From positions 3,782,001-3,846,000 of the forward strand of contig CBDDPH010000002.1 in the NCBI GenBank assembly GCA_965232265.1: DNA of 64,000 nt, written 5' to 3'. The DNA is from VXRD01 sp965232265 (GTDB lineage Bacteria; Latescibacterota; UBA2968). A program made the translations under genes and the position numbers. Below are positions 7,225 through 16,553 of this stretch, in pieces (within the stretch, counting starts at the first letter, position 1; each line of letters begins with the position of its first letter). The notes under the pieces are model-generated. The model was given only the letters and a program-made list of their open reading frames with translations. It had not been told where the DNA came from and made no database searches.

Positions 7225-9837
7225 TTACCCTCCCACCTGCGCCCGAATGATGTCGGGCACGCGCGCCAGAGCCTCCCCGATCTTTTCGGGAAACTTGCCC
7301 CCGGCCTGCGCCAGATGGGGGCGCCCGCCGCCGCCGCCACCTACAATCTGTGAGATGGCTTTGACAACATTGCCGGCCTGCACACCCTGACCGATCAGAT
7401 CGTCCGTCACCACAGCGAGAAGCGATGCCTTGCCATTTAAATTCGCACCAATCACGCCAACGCCCTCTGTACCTAACGCATCGCGCAAACCATCGCCCAT
7501 TGTGCGAAACCCGTCCATATCGGGCGGCGAGACCTCGGCGGCCACAACGCGCACGCCATTTACATTCATAGCATGGCTCACCAGCATATCCATCTCTGAA
7601 CCGGCCTGCTCTCGCCGTAAGCTCTGTACCTCGCGCTCGAGTTCGCGATTGTGCGCGATCAGGTGCGCGACCTTATCCGACAATTCCGATGTCGATGCAC
7701 CCAGTTGCGACGAAAGATCGACCAAAATTTTCTTTTGGTCGCGCACGAGGGCTTCTGCACCCGGCCCGGTAACTGCCTCAATGCGCCGCACACCCGCTGC
7801 AGTACCCGTCTCTTGCGTGAGTTGAAACAGCCCAATTTGCCCGGTGCTTTGCACATGCGTACCACCGCACAACTCCAGGCTAAAATCCCCCACCTGCACC
7901 ATGCGCACCACATCGCCGTATTTTTCGCTAAACAACATCATCGCACCCATTTCCACGGCGCGGTCCAATGTGTCAAAAGAAATATCGACAGCCCAATCCC
8001 GCCTGACCGCGTCATTGACAATGCCCACAATATCGTCTAATTGCGCGGCCGTTACCCCTTCAAAATGCGTAAAATCAAACCGCAACCTATCCGGGGCAAC
8101 CAGCGAGCCAGCCTGATGTACATGATCGCCCAATACCTGCCGCAAAGCGCGATGCATCAGATGCGTAGCCGTGTGATTGCGTGCCGTATTCAAACGGATT
8201 TCAGCATCCACACGCGCATTCACATCCATACCCACCAATCCTTCAACCTCTCCATCGCACAGGTGGCCGCGATGCACAACTGCTTCTCCCTCCCTGAACG
8301 TAGCCGCTACTTCAAAGCGCACGCCTTCTCCTACAAGTTCGCCCTTATCCCCAACCTGTCCGCCAGACTCGGCATAAAATGGCGTAATATCCAGATAGAG
8401 ATCCAGCATCTCATCCTGGGCGGACTGACAGGCGACAACACGCGAATCGGATACAAGTGTTTCGTATCCCACAAATTCCGAATGCTCTTCTGGCAGTTCC
8501 CGATGTGTCTGCGAGACAAACACATTTTTATTCGCCTCACGGGACCGCGTCTGCTGTGCCGCCATCTGCGCTTCAAAGCCCGCCTCATCCACCTCGATAC
8601 CTTTTTCGGCTGCCATCAACCGCGTCAAATCAATGGGAAAGCCATAGGTATCGTACAACTGGAAAGCATCTGTCCCAGAAATATGTCCTTGCGCCTGCAT
8701 TCCCTCAAAAATTTCCAGCCCGCGATCCAGTGTTTTGCCAAATCCCTCTTCCTCAGACCGAATCACCCGTTCAATATAATCGCTTTTTTCTGCCACCTCG
8801 GGAAAAGCAACACGCATTTCGCTAACAACCGTCTCTATCAGTCTAAAAATAAACGGCTCATGCATCCCCAGCGTGCGTCCAAACCGCGCGGCGCGGCGCA
8901 AAATACGCCGCAAAACATAGCCTCGCCCTTCATTGGACGGCAGCACCCCATCTGCGATTGCAAATGCGAGTGTACGCACGTGATCGGCAATCACGCGCAT
9001 AGGCACCTGATGGTCTTTGTTATAGGGTTTTCGAGTAAGCTCGCTGATCGCCCCAAGAATTGGCAAAAACACATCCGTATCATAAGTGGTTTTTACATCC
9101 TGTAAAATTGAACAAATTCGCTCAAATCCCATCCCCGTATCCACGTGCTGATCGGGCAAAGGCTGCAATATGCCATCGGCACCGCGATTGTACTGAATAA
9201 AAACCAGATTCCAGATCTCGACATAATCCTCAGCGTCTAAATCCGGCACGGCATCCTGCTTTGCCGGGTCATCGCCGAGATAAAAGTGTATTTCGGAACA
9301 CGGGCCACAAGGCCCAGTACTCCCCATCTCCCAAAAATTATCTTCCTTCCCCAAACGCAGCACGCGATTGGCGGGCAAATCCGTCACGCACGTCCAGAGA
9401 TTTTCAGCCTCCACATCGGCCTCCAAACCATCCTCCTCATCGCCGCCAAACACCGTTGCCCACATGCGATCTTTTGGCAACTGCCACACCTCTGTGAGCA
9501 GCTCCCACGCCCACGCTATGGCTTCTCCTTTGAAGTAATCGCCAAAAGACCAGTTGCCCAACATCTCAAAAAACGTGTGATGGTTGGGGCTGAATCCCAC
9601 TTCTTCCAAGTCGTTGTGCGTGCCCGAAACCCGCAAACACTTCTGCGTATCAACCGCCCGTGAATAAGGCCGACGCCCGGTGCCCAAAAACACATCCTTA
9701 AACTGATTCATACCCGCATTGGTAAACAACAGCGTGGAATCGTCTTGCGGCAATAGAGGCGCACTTTGAACCCGCGTATGGCCTTTGGATTCAAAAAATG
9801 CCTGAAACTCTTCGCGAATTTGTACAGCAGTCTTCAT
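7225..9837 (-). CDS. alaS: Alanyl-tRNA synthetase
   Basis: Complete 870-residue AlaRS. In order: class II catalytic core with the KGHTRVQSAPL start typical of the family, the tRNA-recognition helical region, the editing domain with the zinc ligands HTATH near residue 563 and CGGTH near 660, and the C-Ala domain ending in the glycine-rich GGGGGGRPHLAQAGG stretch. It is preceded by recX with a 7-bp gap and followed by the GGGPS-like gene; recA-recX-alaS linkage is common in bacteria, although here recA is separated by a large insertion. Confidence 0.97.
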   Translation of the reverse strand: MKTAVQIREEFQAFFESKGHTRVQSAPLLPQDDSTLLFTNAGMNQFKDVFLGTGRRPYSRAVDTQKCLRVSGTHNDLEEVGFSPNHHTFFEMLGNWSFGDYFKGEAIAWAWELLTEVWQLPKDRMWATVFGGDEEDGLEADVEAENLWTCVTDLPANRVLRLGKEDNFWEMGSTGPCGPCSEIHFYLGDDPAKQDAVPDLDAEDYVEIWNLVFIQYNRGADGILQPLPDQHVDTGMGFERICSILQDVKTTYDTDVFLPILGAISELTRKPYNKDHQVPMRVIADHVRTLAFAIADGVLPSNEGRGYVLRRILRRAARFGRTLGMHEPFIFRLIETVVSEMRVAFPEVAEKSDYIERVIRSEEEGFGKTLDRGLEIFEGMQAQGHISGTDAFQLYDTYGFPIDLTRLMAAEKGIEVDEAGFEAQMAAQQTRSREANKNVFVSQTHRELPEEHSEFVGYETLVSDSRVVACQSAQDEMLDLYLDITPFYAESGGQVGDKGELVGEGVRFEVAATFREGEAVVHRGHLCDGEVEGLVGMDVNARVDAEIRLNTARNHTATHLMHRALRQVLGDHVHQAGSLVAPDRLRFDFTHFEGVTAAQLDDIVGIVNDAVRRDWAVDISFDTLDRAVEMGAMMLFSEKYGDVVRMVQVGDFSLELCGGTHVQSTGQIGLFQLTQETGTAAGVRRIEAVTGPGAEALVRDQKKILVDLSSQLGASTSELSDKVAHLIAHNRELEREVQSLRREQAGSEMDMLVSHAMNVNGVRVVAAEVSPPDMDGFRTMGDGLRDALGTEGVGVIGANLNGKASLLAVVTDDLIGQGVQAGNVVKAISQIVGGGGGGRPHLAQAGGKFPEKIGEALARVPDIIRAQVGG

Positions 9838-9844
9838 CTTCTAT

Positions 9845-10366
9845 TCAACCCTCTTCATTTTCTATTTTAGACCACACTTTTTGAGCGACATCTCGCGCAA
9901 CCCAAACCTCAAATCCCCTGCGCCCCAAAAAACCGAACATCCGCCCGAGCGCTTTCTCACGGGATAATCCCCGGTAGCGATTTGCCCTGCCCATCATTAG
10001 CTCGAGTGCGACATCTTCGAGGTCAACATCTGCCAAAACATCGTCCAAAACGCGATCAATGATCTCAGCAGGAACACCCCGATGCACGAGATCGCGCACG
10101 AGTGCTATCCGTCCAGAAGGCCGCAATCGCAACCGTTGCTCGACAAATTGACGCGCAAACAACACATCATCAACCAACTCGAGACGCTCGAGCATCGAGA
10201 GGACCTGTTCAATCGCGTCTTGATCATACCCTCGACCAGCGAGTTTGTCGCAAATCTCTTTTTTGGTATAAGCGCGTCTGCTCAGCAAGCGCAGGCCATA
10301 AGCATTGGCCTTTTCAACGGCTTCATCGGTCTCAAACAATGTCGGCGTGTCAGATTCTAATTTCAC
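9845..10366 (-). CDS. recX: Regulatory protein RecX
   Basis: A 173-residue protein of three-helix repeats, as in RecX, the modulator of RecA filaments. Typical stretches are LLSRRAYTKKEI near residue 27, LVDDVLFARQFVEQR near 64 and the third repeat near 120-160 (REKALGRMFGFLGRRGF). The start codon is GTG. It lies 7 bp upstream of alaS. RecX normally follows recA directly; here about 3.2 kb holding one large secreted-protein gene lies between them. Confidence 0.92.
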   Translation of the reverse strand: MKLESDTPTLFETDEAVEKANAYGLRLLSRRAYTKKEICDKLAGRGYDQDAIEQVLSMLERLELVDDVLFARQFVEQRLRLRPSGRIALVRDLVHRGVPAEIIDRVLDDVLADVDLEDVALELMMGRANRYRGLSREKALGRMFGFLGRRGFEVWVARDVAQKVWSKIENEEG

Positions 10367-10380
10367 GACAAATTCTCGCT

Positions 10381-10429
10381 AAAAAAGAACAACAGAGCAG
10401 GTATTAAAATAGGCAAACCCACTCTGTTG
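10381..10429 (-). terminator. Probable terminator after the secreted repeat protein
   Basis: An 8-bp perfect stem (10390-10397 with 10422-10429) with a 24-nt loop, followed on the minus strand by a T-rich stretch complementary to 10381-10389. It lies about 43 bp after the stop of the repeat protein and just before recX, so recX probably needs its own promoter. The long loop lowers confidence. Confidence 0.5.
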
Positions 10430-10471
10430 TCAAAGCCTAAAATGCGATTTCTTTCTCAGGTTTCCCTTGCG

Positions 10472-11130
10472 TTATTGTCCGGAACTCGTGTACGCATAGA
10501 CCGCATTATCCCCGCCATCAACCACATAGAATCGGTCACTGGTATAGATGATACCGAACGGATCACTGCTGAACAGATCAAAGTCCGCATCCTCATCACG
10601 CTGACCAGCACTCGTGTACGCATAGACCTTATTAGTCTCGCTATCAGAGTTATTAGCCACATAGAATCGGTCATTGGCATAGGCAATACCAAACGGATCA
10701 ATGTTGTCTTCAACCAGATCGAAGTCCGCATCCGCAACACGCTGACCAGAAACCGTGTACGCATAGACCTTTACACTCGAAAAATCAGCCACATAGAATT
10801 GGTCGTTGGCATAGGTAATAGTCGCTGGAGTACTGTTGTCGCTATCCAGAGTGAAGTCTGCTGCCGCATCGCGCTGACCAGCACTCGTGTACGCATAGAC
10901 TTTTTCATCTCCCCGCTCAGATACAGTTCCCCGATCAATCACATAGAATCGGTTGTCGGCATAGGTGATACCTTCCGGCGCAGTGTTGTTGCTATCCAGA
11001 GCAAAGTCTGCTGCCGCATCGCGCTGACCAGCACTCGTGTACGCATAGACCTTTCCATCCCTGGCATCAACCACATAGAATCGGTTGTCGGCATAGACGA
11101 TACCTTCCGGATCAGTATTTTCGCCATCCA
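10472..11130. repeat. Coding tandem repeat block 2, five units of about 126 bp
   Basis: Encodes the five C-terminal repeats of the same protein, after the second CARDB domain. Units share the block 1 pattern but differ in the acidic turn; the final unit is incomplete. Confidence 0.8.
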
Positions 11131-13432
11131 GAGCGAAGTTTGCAGTCGAGACACGCACCCCATTCGAGCAGTTGTTATCGGTATTGATCTCTCCACCGAT
11201 GCTTTGGACACACGCGCCGTAGTAGTATATCCCCACACTCGATGGCGCATTCAAGTCAATTGACTGGTTACTCGCGACGCCCGCAGTGAGACTGCCTATG
11301 GCACCCGTGCCAACCTGTGTATCACTCGTTGTAATCGAATCATCGGTCGAGAGATGGTAACGCAAGGACGTCGCAGCCGAAGAACCCGCGCCCTGGTTGC
11401 GAACCACAACGCTCAAACTGAAGGACTCGCCGGTATTCGGGCTGTCATTGCTCGCCGACGGCGATACAATAATTAGATCAGGAGTGGGGTCGGCAATCGC
11501 GTACCAATGGACCTTTGCACCTTCCACTTCAAGCACATAGAATAGATCGTTGGCATAGACGATACCTCTCGGATCGCTGATAGCCACATCAAAGTCCGCA
11601 GCCCCAACACGCTGACCAGCAATCGTGTACACATAAACCTTTTCATCTGCGGCATCAACCACATAGAATAGATTGTCTAAATAGGCGATACCCGATGGAG
11701 AAGTATTAGCCAGATCGAAATCTGCAATCGCAACACGCTGACCAGCAATCGTGTACACATAAATCTTTTCATCTTCGGCATCAGGCACATAGAATTGGTC
11801 GTTGGCATAGGTGATACCCGACGGATCATTGTTGTTGCCAGCCAGATCGAAGTCTGCATCCTCAACACGCTGACCAGAACTCGTGTACGCATAGACCTTT
11901 ACATCCGAGGGATCGAGCACATAGAATCGGTCGTTGGCATAGGTAATACTAAACGGATCACTATTAGCCAGATCGAAGTCTGCAGCCGCATCGCGCTGAC
12001 CATCACTCCCATACCCATAGATCTTTCCATCATCCACATCGAGCACATAGAATCGGTTGTTGGTATAGGTGATAGCCTGCGGAGAGTTGTTGCTATGCAG
12101 ATCGAAGTCCGCCCCCGTATCACGCCGCCCGTCACTCCCGTGTCCATAGACCTTATCATTCCAGAAATCAACCACATAGAATCGGTTGTTAGAAAAGGTG
12201 ATACCCCTCGGATCACCGGTAAACAAACGGAAGCCTGCATCCGCAACGCGCTGACCAGAATTCGTGTACACATAGATCCTATCATCTCCGTCATTAACCA
12301 CATAGAACCGGTCGTTGGCAAAGGTGATCCCTCTCGGATCGCTGATACCCAGATCGAAGTCTGCATCCGCAACGCGCTGACCAGAATTCGTGTACACATA
12401 GACCCTATCATCTCCGTCATTAACCACATAGAACCGGTCGTTGGCAAAGGTGATCCCTCTCGGATCACTGATACCCAGATCGAAGTCTGCAGCCGCATCG
12501 CGCTGACCATCACTCCCATACCCATAGACCTTATCATCCTCTTCATCAACCACATAGAATCGGTTGTTGGTGTATGTGATACTCGACGGAGAACTGCTAT
12601 TCAGACGGAAGCTCACTCCCGAATCGCGCTGACCATCACTCTCATACCCATAGACCCTTGCATCCTCCCGATCAAGCACATAGAATCGGTTGTTGGCATA
12701 GAGGATATCCTGCGGATTGCTGTTGTTATCCAGATCGAAGGACGTCCCACCACCATCTTGACTACTGTCCCCACCATCGCTGACTGTGACACCCACTCCA
12801 TCTGAGCAGTTATTAGCCGTATTGCTCTCACCACTGACGCTCGCCACGCAGGCACCGTAATAATACATGCCAGCACTCGATGGGGCACTCAAACTGATTG
12901 AGTTATCACTGGTTCCAGAAGCGGCAAGGCCGCCCACCGCTTCCGTACCAACCTCTGTATCACCCATCGAGATCGTCTCATCGACCGAGAGGTAATACGT
13001 CAGCGTCGTCTCAGCGGCTTGTGCACTCCCATGGTTGCGCACCGTCACATTCAGCGTGAACGCCTGCCCAGGCGTCAGCAGGGTATCGCTCACCGAAGGC
13101 ACTATAACAATGAGATCGGGGCTGCCACCGTCGCCAGAGCCGGATGAGCCAAAGGCATTGGCAAAAATCAAAAAATCGCCAAAACCTATCGCACCATCCC
13201 CGTCCAGATCGGCCCGGGCGTCGTACCTGTCATCGCCTTGATTTGCCCCAAACATGCCTGCAAAGATCAAAAAATCAGCAAAACCAACCATCCCGTCGCC
13301 GTTGAGATCCGCATCTGCCGACTGCACAACAGTAGCCGCAGCATGATTTGCATTGGAAACAGCAGAGGCTTGCCCCATGCACAGCGGCAACACAAGAGCA
13401 GTAATAAACGCTATTCCTTTGTTCAAAAACAT
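10472..13432 (-). CDS. Large secreted protein: EF-hand/dockerin-like pair, two CARDB domains, 15 propeller-type repeats
   Basis: About 986 residues. An N-terminal hydrophobic stretch ending in MGQASA is a signal peptide. It is followed by two EF-hand-like Ca-binding motifs of dockerin type (DLNGDGMVGFADFLIFA and DLDGDGAIGFGDFLIFA), a CARDB beta-sandwich, ten repeats of about 42 residues, a second CARDB and five more repeats. Each repeat follows the pattern ITYANDRFYVVD-acidic-KVYAYT-GQR-ADFDL, resembling NHL/YncE-type beta-propeller blades. The last repeat ends abruptly at GQ. I start at the ATG at 13432, spaced 9 nt from GAAAGG. Likely an exported binding or surface protein; no catalytic motif is seen. 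It interrupts the usual recA-recX pair. Confidence 0.85.
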   Translation of the reverse strand: MFLNKGIAFITALVLPLCMGQASAVSNANHAAATVVQSADADLNGDGMVGFADFLIFAGMFGANQGDDRYDARADLDGDGAIGFGDFLIFANAFGSSGSGDGGSPDLIVIVPSVSDTLLTPGQAFTLNVTVRNHGSAQAAETTLTYYLSVDETISMGDTEVGTEAVGGLAASGTSDNSISLSAPSSAGMYYYGACVASVSGESNTANNCSDGVGVTVSDGGDSSQDGGGTSFDLDNNSNPQDILYANNRFYVLDREDARVYGYESDGQRDSGVSFRLNSSSPSSITYTNNRFYVVDEEDDKVYGYGSDGQRDAAADFDLGISDPRGITFANDRFYVVNDGDDRVYVYTNSGQRVADADFDLGISDPRGITFANDRFYVVNDGDDRIYVYTNSGQRVADAGFRLFTGDPRGITFSNNRFYVVDFWNDKVYGHGSDGRRDTGADFDLHSNNSPQAITYTNNRFYVLDVDDGKIYGYGSDGQRDAAADFDLANSDPFSITYANDRFYVLDPSDVKVYAYTSSGQRVEDADFDLAGNNNDPSGITYANDQFYVPDAEDEKIYVYTIAGQRVAIADFDLANTSPSGIAYLDNLFYVVDAADEKVYVYTIAGQRVGAADFDVAISDPRGIVYANDLFYVLEVEGAKVHWYAIADPTPDLIIVSPSASNDSPNTGESFSLSVVVRNQGAGSSAATSLRYHLSTDDSITTSDTQVGTGAIGSLTAGVASNQSIDLNAPSSVGIYYYGACVQSIGGEINTDNNCSNGVRVSTANFALDGENTDPEGIVYADNRFYVVDARDGKVYAYTSAGQRDAAADFALDSNNTAPEGITYADNRFYVIDRGTVSERGDEKVYAYTSAGQRDAAADFTLDSDNSTPATITYANDQFYVADFSSVKVYAYTVSGQRVADADFDLVEDNIDPFGIAYANDRFYVANNSDSETNKVYAYTSAGQRDEDADFDLFSSDPFGIIYTSDRFYVVDGGDNAVYAYTSSGQ
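11500..12740. repeat. Coding tandem repeat block 1, ten units of about 126 bp
   Basis: Encodes repeats 1-10 of the secreted protein. Units are about 126 bp (42 codons). Two adjacent units around 12240-12480 are almost identical at DNA level, which indicates recent unit duplication. Confidence 0.85.
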
Positions 13433-13580
13433 TTGCAACATCCTTTCTCAATTTCTCTGATGGCCTGGGAAAATAAAAAAGATGGAATTATCACCGACAC
13501 TTTCAATAAGATTCCCAGTTTCTTGAGCACATGTAACATCATTTAATAAATTAGAGAAAATTGAGATGTCAACAACATAC

Positions 13581-14648
13581 TTAGGCGGGTTCTTCCTCGA
13601 GTTCAAACGCCTTATCGACGGGAAGGCCCACGACTTCGCGCACCTCGCGTTCGATTTTTGCAGACAAACCCGCGTTCTCTTTCAGATGACGCTTGACATT
13701 TTCGCGCCCCTGACCGAGCCGATCTTCCCCATAAGAGAACCACGTACCACTCTTCTTGATAATCCCGTGCAATTCGGCCATATCGATCAAACTGCCCTCT
13801 CTGGAAATGCCCTCGCCAAACATCAGATCGACTTCGCATTCCTTAAAAGGCGGCGCCATCTTGTTTTTCACCACGCGAATTCGAACGCGATTGCCAACGA
13901 TCTCCTGCCCGTCTTTTATAGAACCAATGCGACGAATATCCATACGCACCGAGGCGTAAAACGGAAGCGCGCGACCACCGGTAGTCGTTTCGGGACTGCC
14001 AAACATCACGCCGATCTTCATGCGAATCTGATTGGCAAAGATCACACAGGTTTTAGACTGGCTGATTGATCCGACGAGTTTGCGCAAAGCCTGAGACATC
14101 AAACGAGCGTGCAGGCCCATGTGAGAATCACCCATCTCGCCTTCGAGTTCCGCACGCGGCACCAGCGCGGCCACAGAATCTAAAGCCACGACCTCAAAAG
14201 CACCGCTACGCACGAGGGTATCCGTAATCTCGAGAGCTTCTTCCCCCGTATCGGGCTGGGCGATCAATAAATTTTCGATATCCACGCCCAAACGCTCGGC
14301 CAATTCCACATTCAATGCGTGTTCTGCATCGACAAAAGCCGCTGCCCCACCGCGCTTTTGCGCCTCGGCAATAATGTGCAAAATCAAGGTCGTCTTGCCC
14401 GATCCTTCGGGACCGTATATTTCGACCACTCTGCCCTGGGGAACGCCCCCTGCGCCCAATGCGACATCCAGACTCAGAGAACCCGTTGGAATAACCTCTG
14501 TGACCAGGGGTTGCCCATCCTCACCCCCCAGGCGCATAATCGCCCCCTGTCCAAATTGCTTTTCGATTTGGGCAATGGCATTGTCAATGGCTTGCTGCTT
14601 GCCATCCATTTGCTGCGTACCTTTCACGTTGCGTTTAGCCATCTCCAT
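13581..14648 (-). CDS. recA: Recombinase A
   Basis: A 355-residue RecA with Walker A GPEGSGKT at 79-86, the VALDSVAALVP Walker B region, the DNA-binding L1/L2 loops including GSPETTTGGRALPFYASVR, and an acidic C-terminus (ELEEEPA). It catalyses strand exchange and stimulates LexA-type self-cleavage. The start at 14648 or two codons later fits GGAGAGATGG upstream. A strong sigma-70 promoter lies at 14719-14747. Next gene downstream is the secreted repeat protein rather than recX. Confidence 0.98.
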   Translation of the reverse strand: MEMAKRNVKGTQQMDGKQQAIDNAIAQIEKQFGQGAIMRLGGEDGQPLVTEVIPTGSLSLDVALGAGGVPQGRVVEIYGPEGSGKTTLILHIIAEAQKRGGAAAFVDAEHALNVELAERLGVDIENLLIAQPDTGEEALEITDTLVRSGAFEVVALDSVAALVPRAELEGEMGDSHMGLHARLMSQALRKLVGSISQSKTCVIFANQIRMKIGVMFGSPETTTGGRALPFYASVRMDIRRIGSIKDGQEIVGNRVRIRVVKNKMAPPFKECEVDLMFGEGISREGSLIDMAELHGIIKKSGTWFSYGEDRLGQGRENVKRHLKENAGLSAKIEREVREVVGLPVDKAFELEEEPA

Positions 14649-14718
14649 CTCTCCTTACAAAAGGTTTGGGATCACGGCGCAGCCCCCTCTCATCTTCTGC
14701 ACCGCACAATGTATAACA

Positions 14719-14747
14719 AGTATAGTGAACATTTGTATATACGTCAA
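14719..14747 (-). promoter_or_regulatory. recA promoter with possible SOS operator in the spacer
   Basis: On the minus strand a -35 TTGACG (14742-14747) and a -10 TATACT (14719-14724) are separated by exactly 17 bp, about 70 bp upstream of recA. The spacer contains ATACAAATGTTC, whose right half matches the GTTC half of the Gram-positive-type LexA box (GAAC-N4-GTTC) while the left half matches poorly. The promoter is well supported; the LexA reading is only suggestive. Confidence 0.7.
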
Positions 14748-14771
14748 GACACAATTTAGCGGCGGGCATTG

Positions 14772-15242
14772 CTAAAGCGACAAAGGTGCGAATGCCAGCC
14801 ACAATCTCAGAATCAGATGCCCATAAATTCCCACAACCACATCGTCACCCACAATACCCCACCCACTTGGCAATGCCTCAACCTGCCGGGCGGGCGGTGG
14901 CTTGATGATATCCAGTATGCGAAACAAGACAAAGCCAACTATGCCCATCAACACCGACTGCGGAAGCAGACTTACTGTCAAAAAAAACCCGACAAACTCG
15001 TCAATCACCACACATCTGGGATCTTTACCCCAGGCTTTTTCGCATGCCCCAGACGTATAAACCCCCGCGAAAAACAACCCGATCACCAGCCCCCCCCACG
15101 CCCACGCGTTCAGCGGTGGCAACAGACAATAAATCGCCAATGCCACGCATGACCCGGCTGTTCCTGGGGCAAAACCCGAATAGCCAGAAAAAAAGCCGGT
15201 TGCAATCAACCGGACAAAAAATGGTGGTTCAGGATCTGTCAT
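14772..15242 (-). CDS. pgpA: Phosphatidylglycerophosphatase A
   Basis: A 156-residue membrane protein of the PgpA family, which removes phosphate from phosphatidylglycerol phosphate. Family marks are GFAPGTAGS near residue 24, the acidic VIDEFVGFF near 80 and FRILDIIKPPP near 108, with several hydrophobic membrane segments. It follows pgsA by 30 bp, so the two successive steps of phosphatidylglycerol synthesis are co-transcribed. Confidence 0.93.
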   Translation of the reverse strand: MTDPEPPFFVRLIATGFFSGYSGFAPGTAGSCVALAIYCLLPPLNAWAWGGLVIGLFFAGVYTSGACEKAWGKDPRCVVIDEFVGFFLTVSLLPQSVLMGIVGFVLFRILDIIKPPPARQVEALPSGWGIVGDDVVVGIYGHLILRLWLAFAPLSL

Positions 15243-15272
15243 AGCAATGAGCGAACAAGCTATTCGCTCGCC

Positions 15273-15914
15273 TCAAAACGTCTTGCGATTTTCAATTAAA
15301 TACCGAACGCCTGAAACCACGGCCACGAGGGTTACGACAGCCACAAGGACATTCAAAACCCAATAAGAGATATCGCCCACGAGCACAATGGGTTGGGCGG
15401 CCAATTCGGCTTCGACCACGCGCACATTGATAAAGACCAAAATGCCAAAAACGAGCACCAATTGCAGCATGGTTTTCCACTTGGCAAGTTGTGAAGTCAC
15501 CACGGGCTTGCCGCGTCGAATCGCAAAAATTCGCAATCCTGTAATTACGACATCGCGCACGAGCATCGCACCGATAAGCCATGCTTCAACCATGCCCAAA
15601 CGCGCAAATGCAATCAATGCCGAAGACACCAGCAACTTATCGGCCAGCGGATCCATAAAACGACCAAAGTTCGTCACTGTGCCGTCGCGCCGCGCAATGC
15701 GCCCATCGTAGAAATCGGTCAACGAAGCCACAGTAAAAACGAGCAGCGCGAGGATTTTGAAATACCAGTTGGCGGCAAAAATCAGCAGCAAAAACACTGG
15801 CGTAAGCAAAAGACGCGATACCGTCAAAACATTGGGCACTGTCCACAACCGGTCTGGAGGGGACGGCTCAGGCATTCTCAGGCGATTCGACTCTATGGTA
15901 TTTACCTGGGGCAT
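15273..15914 (-). CDS. pgsA: CDP-diacylglycerol-glycerol-3-phosphate 3-phosphatidyltransferase
   Basis: A 213-residue integral membrane CDP-alcohol phosphatidyltransferase. The catalytic signature D-x2-D-G-x2-A-R-x8-G-x3-D-x3-D is present as DFYDGRIARR followed by GRFMDPLADK near residues 68-94. Hydrophobic segments flank it. It makes phosphatidylglycerol phosphate, the substrate of the neighbouring pgpA. The ATG immediately abuts the recR stop, so it belongs to the dnaX-ybaB-recR transcript. Confidence 0.93.
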   Translation of the reverse strand: MPQVNTIESNRLRMPEPSPPDRLWTVPNVLTVSRLLLTPVFLLLIFAANWYFKILALLVFTVASLTDFYDGRIARRDGTVTNFGRFMDPLADKLLVSSALIAFARLGMVEAWLIGAMLVRDVVITGLRIFAIRRGKPVVTSQLAKWKTMLQLVLVFGILVFINVRVVEAELAAQPIVLVGDISYWVLNVLVAVVTLVAVVSGVRYLIENRKTF

Positions 15915-16508
15915 TTAATACTCCCGACGGCCTTCCAGCGCGCGAGACAATGTCACCTGATCGGCTAGGGCGAGATCACTGCCCACCGGCAACCCGCGCG
16001 CAATTTGTGTGACAGATACTTCAAACGGAGTCAAACACTGAGACAAATATTGTGCTGTGGCATCGCCCTCTACGGTCGGACCGTTGGCGAGAATCACCTC
16101 TCGAATTTCCCCCTCGCGCAAGCGGTGGAGCAACTGGGAAATATTCAAGTCTTCTGGACCAATACCATCCAAGGGCGAAATACGCCCATCCAGTACGTGA
16201 TAAAGCCCTCGATAAAGCCCAGTGCGCTCAAATGCCAAAAGATCGCCGATAAAATCAATCACCATCACACTGGAACGATCTCGACGCATATCGCTGCACA
16301 CAGAACACGGCTCAACCTCGGTCAAATTAAAACAAATTGAGCACCGCCGCACCCGGGTCTTGACATCCACCATCAAATCGGCGAGTTCGCGCACCTCATC
16401 CGTATCCCATGTCAACATCTCCAGCGCGAGACGCCGTGCTGTTTTAGCGCCGATCCCGGGCAACCGATTCAAAGCGACAATCAATTTTTCAATGGCCTCT
16501 GATGCCAT
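15915..16508 (-). CDS. recR: Recombination protein RecR
   Basis: A 197-residue RecR with N-terminal helix-hairpin-helix (RLPGIGAKTARRLA), a C4 zinc finger (CSICFNLTEVEPCSVC, near residues 54-69) and a Toprim domain (SVMVIDFIGDLLAFE). It acts with RecO/RecF to load RecA on gaps. The ATG at 16508 is preceded by GGAG at about 6-nt spacing, preferred over one four codons upstream. It follows ybaB, as in most bacteria. Confidence 0.96.
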   Translation of the reverse strand: MASEAIEKLIVALNRLPGIGAKTARRLALEMLTWDTDEVRELADLMVDVKTRVRRCSICFNLTEVEPCSVCSDMRRDRSSVMVIDFIGDLLAFERTGLYRGLYHVLDGRISPLDGIGPEDLNISQLLHRLREGEIREVILANGPTVEGDATAQYLSQCLTPFEVSVTQIARGLPVGSDLALADQVTLSRALEGRREY

Positions 16509-16553
16509 GGAAAACTCCAAAAACTACAGCGCGATGACTTCGCGTTTACAATC

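Noticed and set aside
8041..9105. Long plus-strand frame of about 350 codons opposite alaS
   Set aside because: It is antisense to the clear alanyl-tRNA synthetase gene and has no recognisable domain or ribosome-binding site.
10472..12740. Regular ~126-bp repeats as a possible CRISPR-like array
   Set aside because: The whole stretch is one open frame with conserved protein repeats and no short identical repeats with unique spacers.
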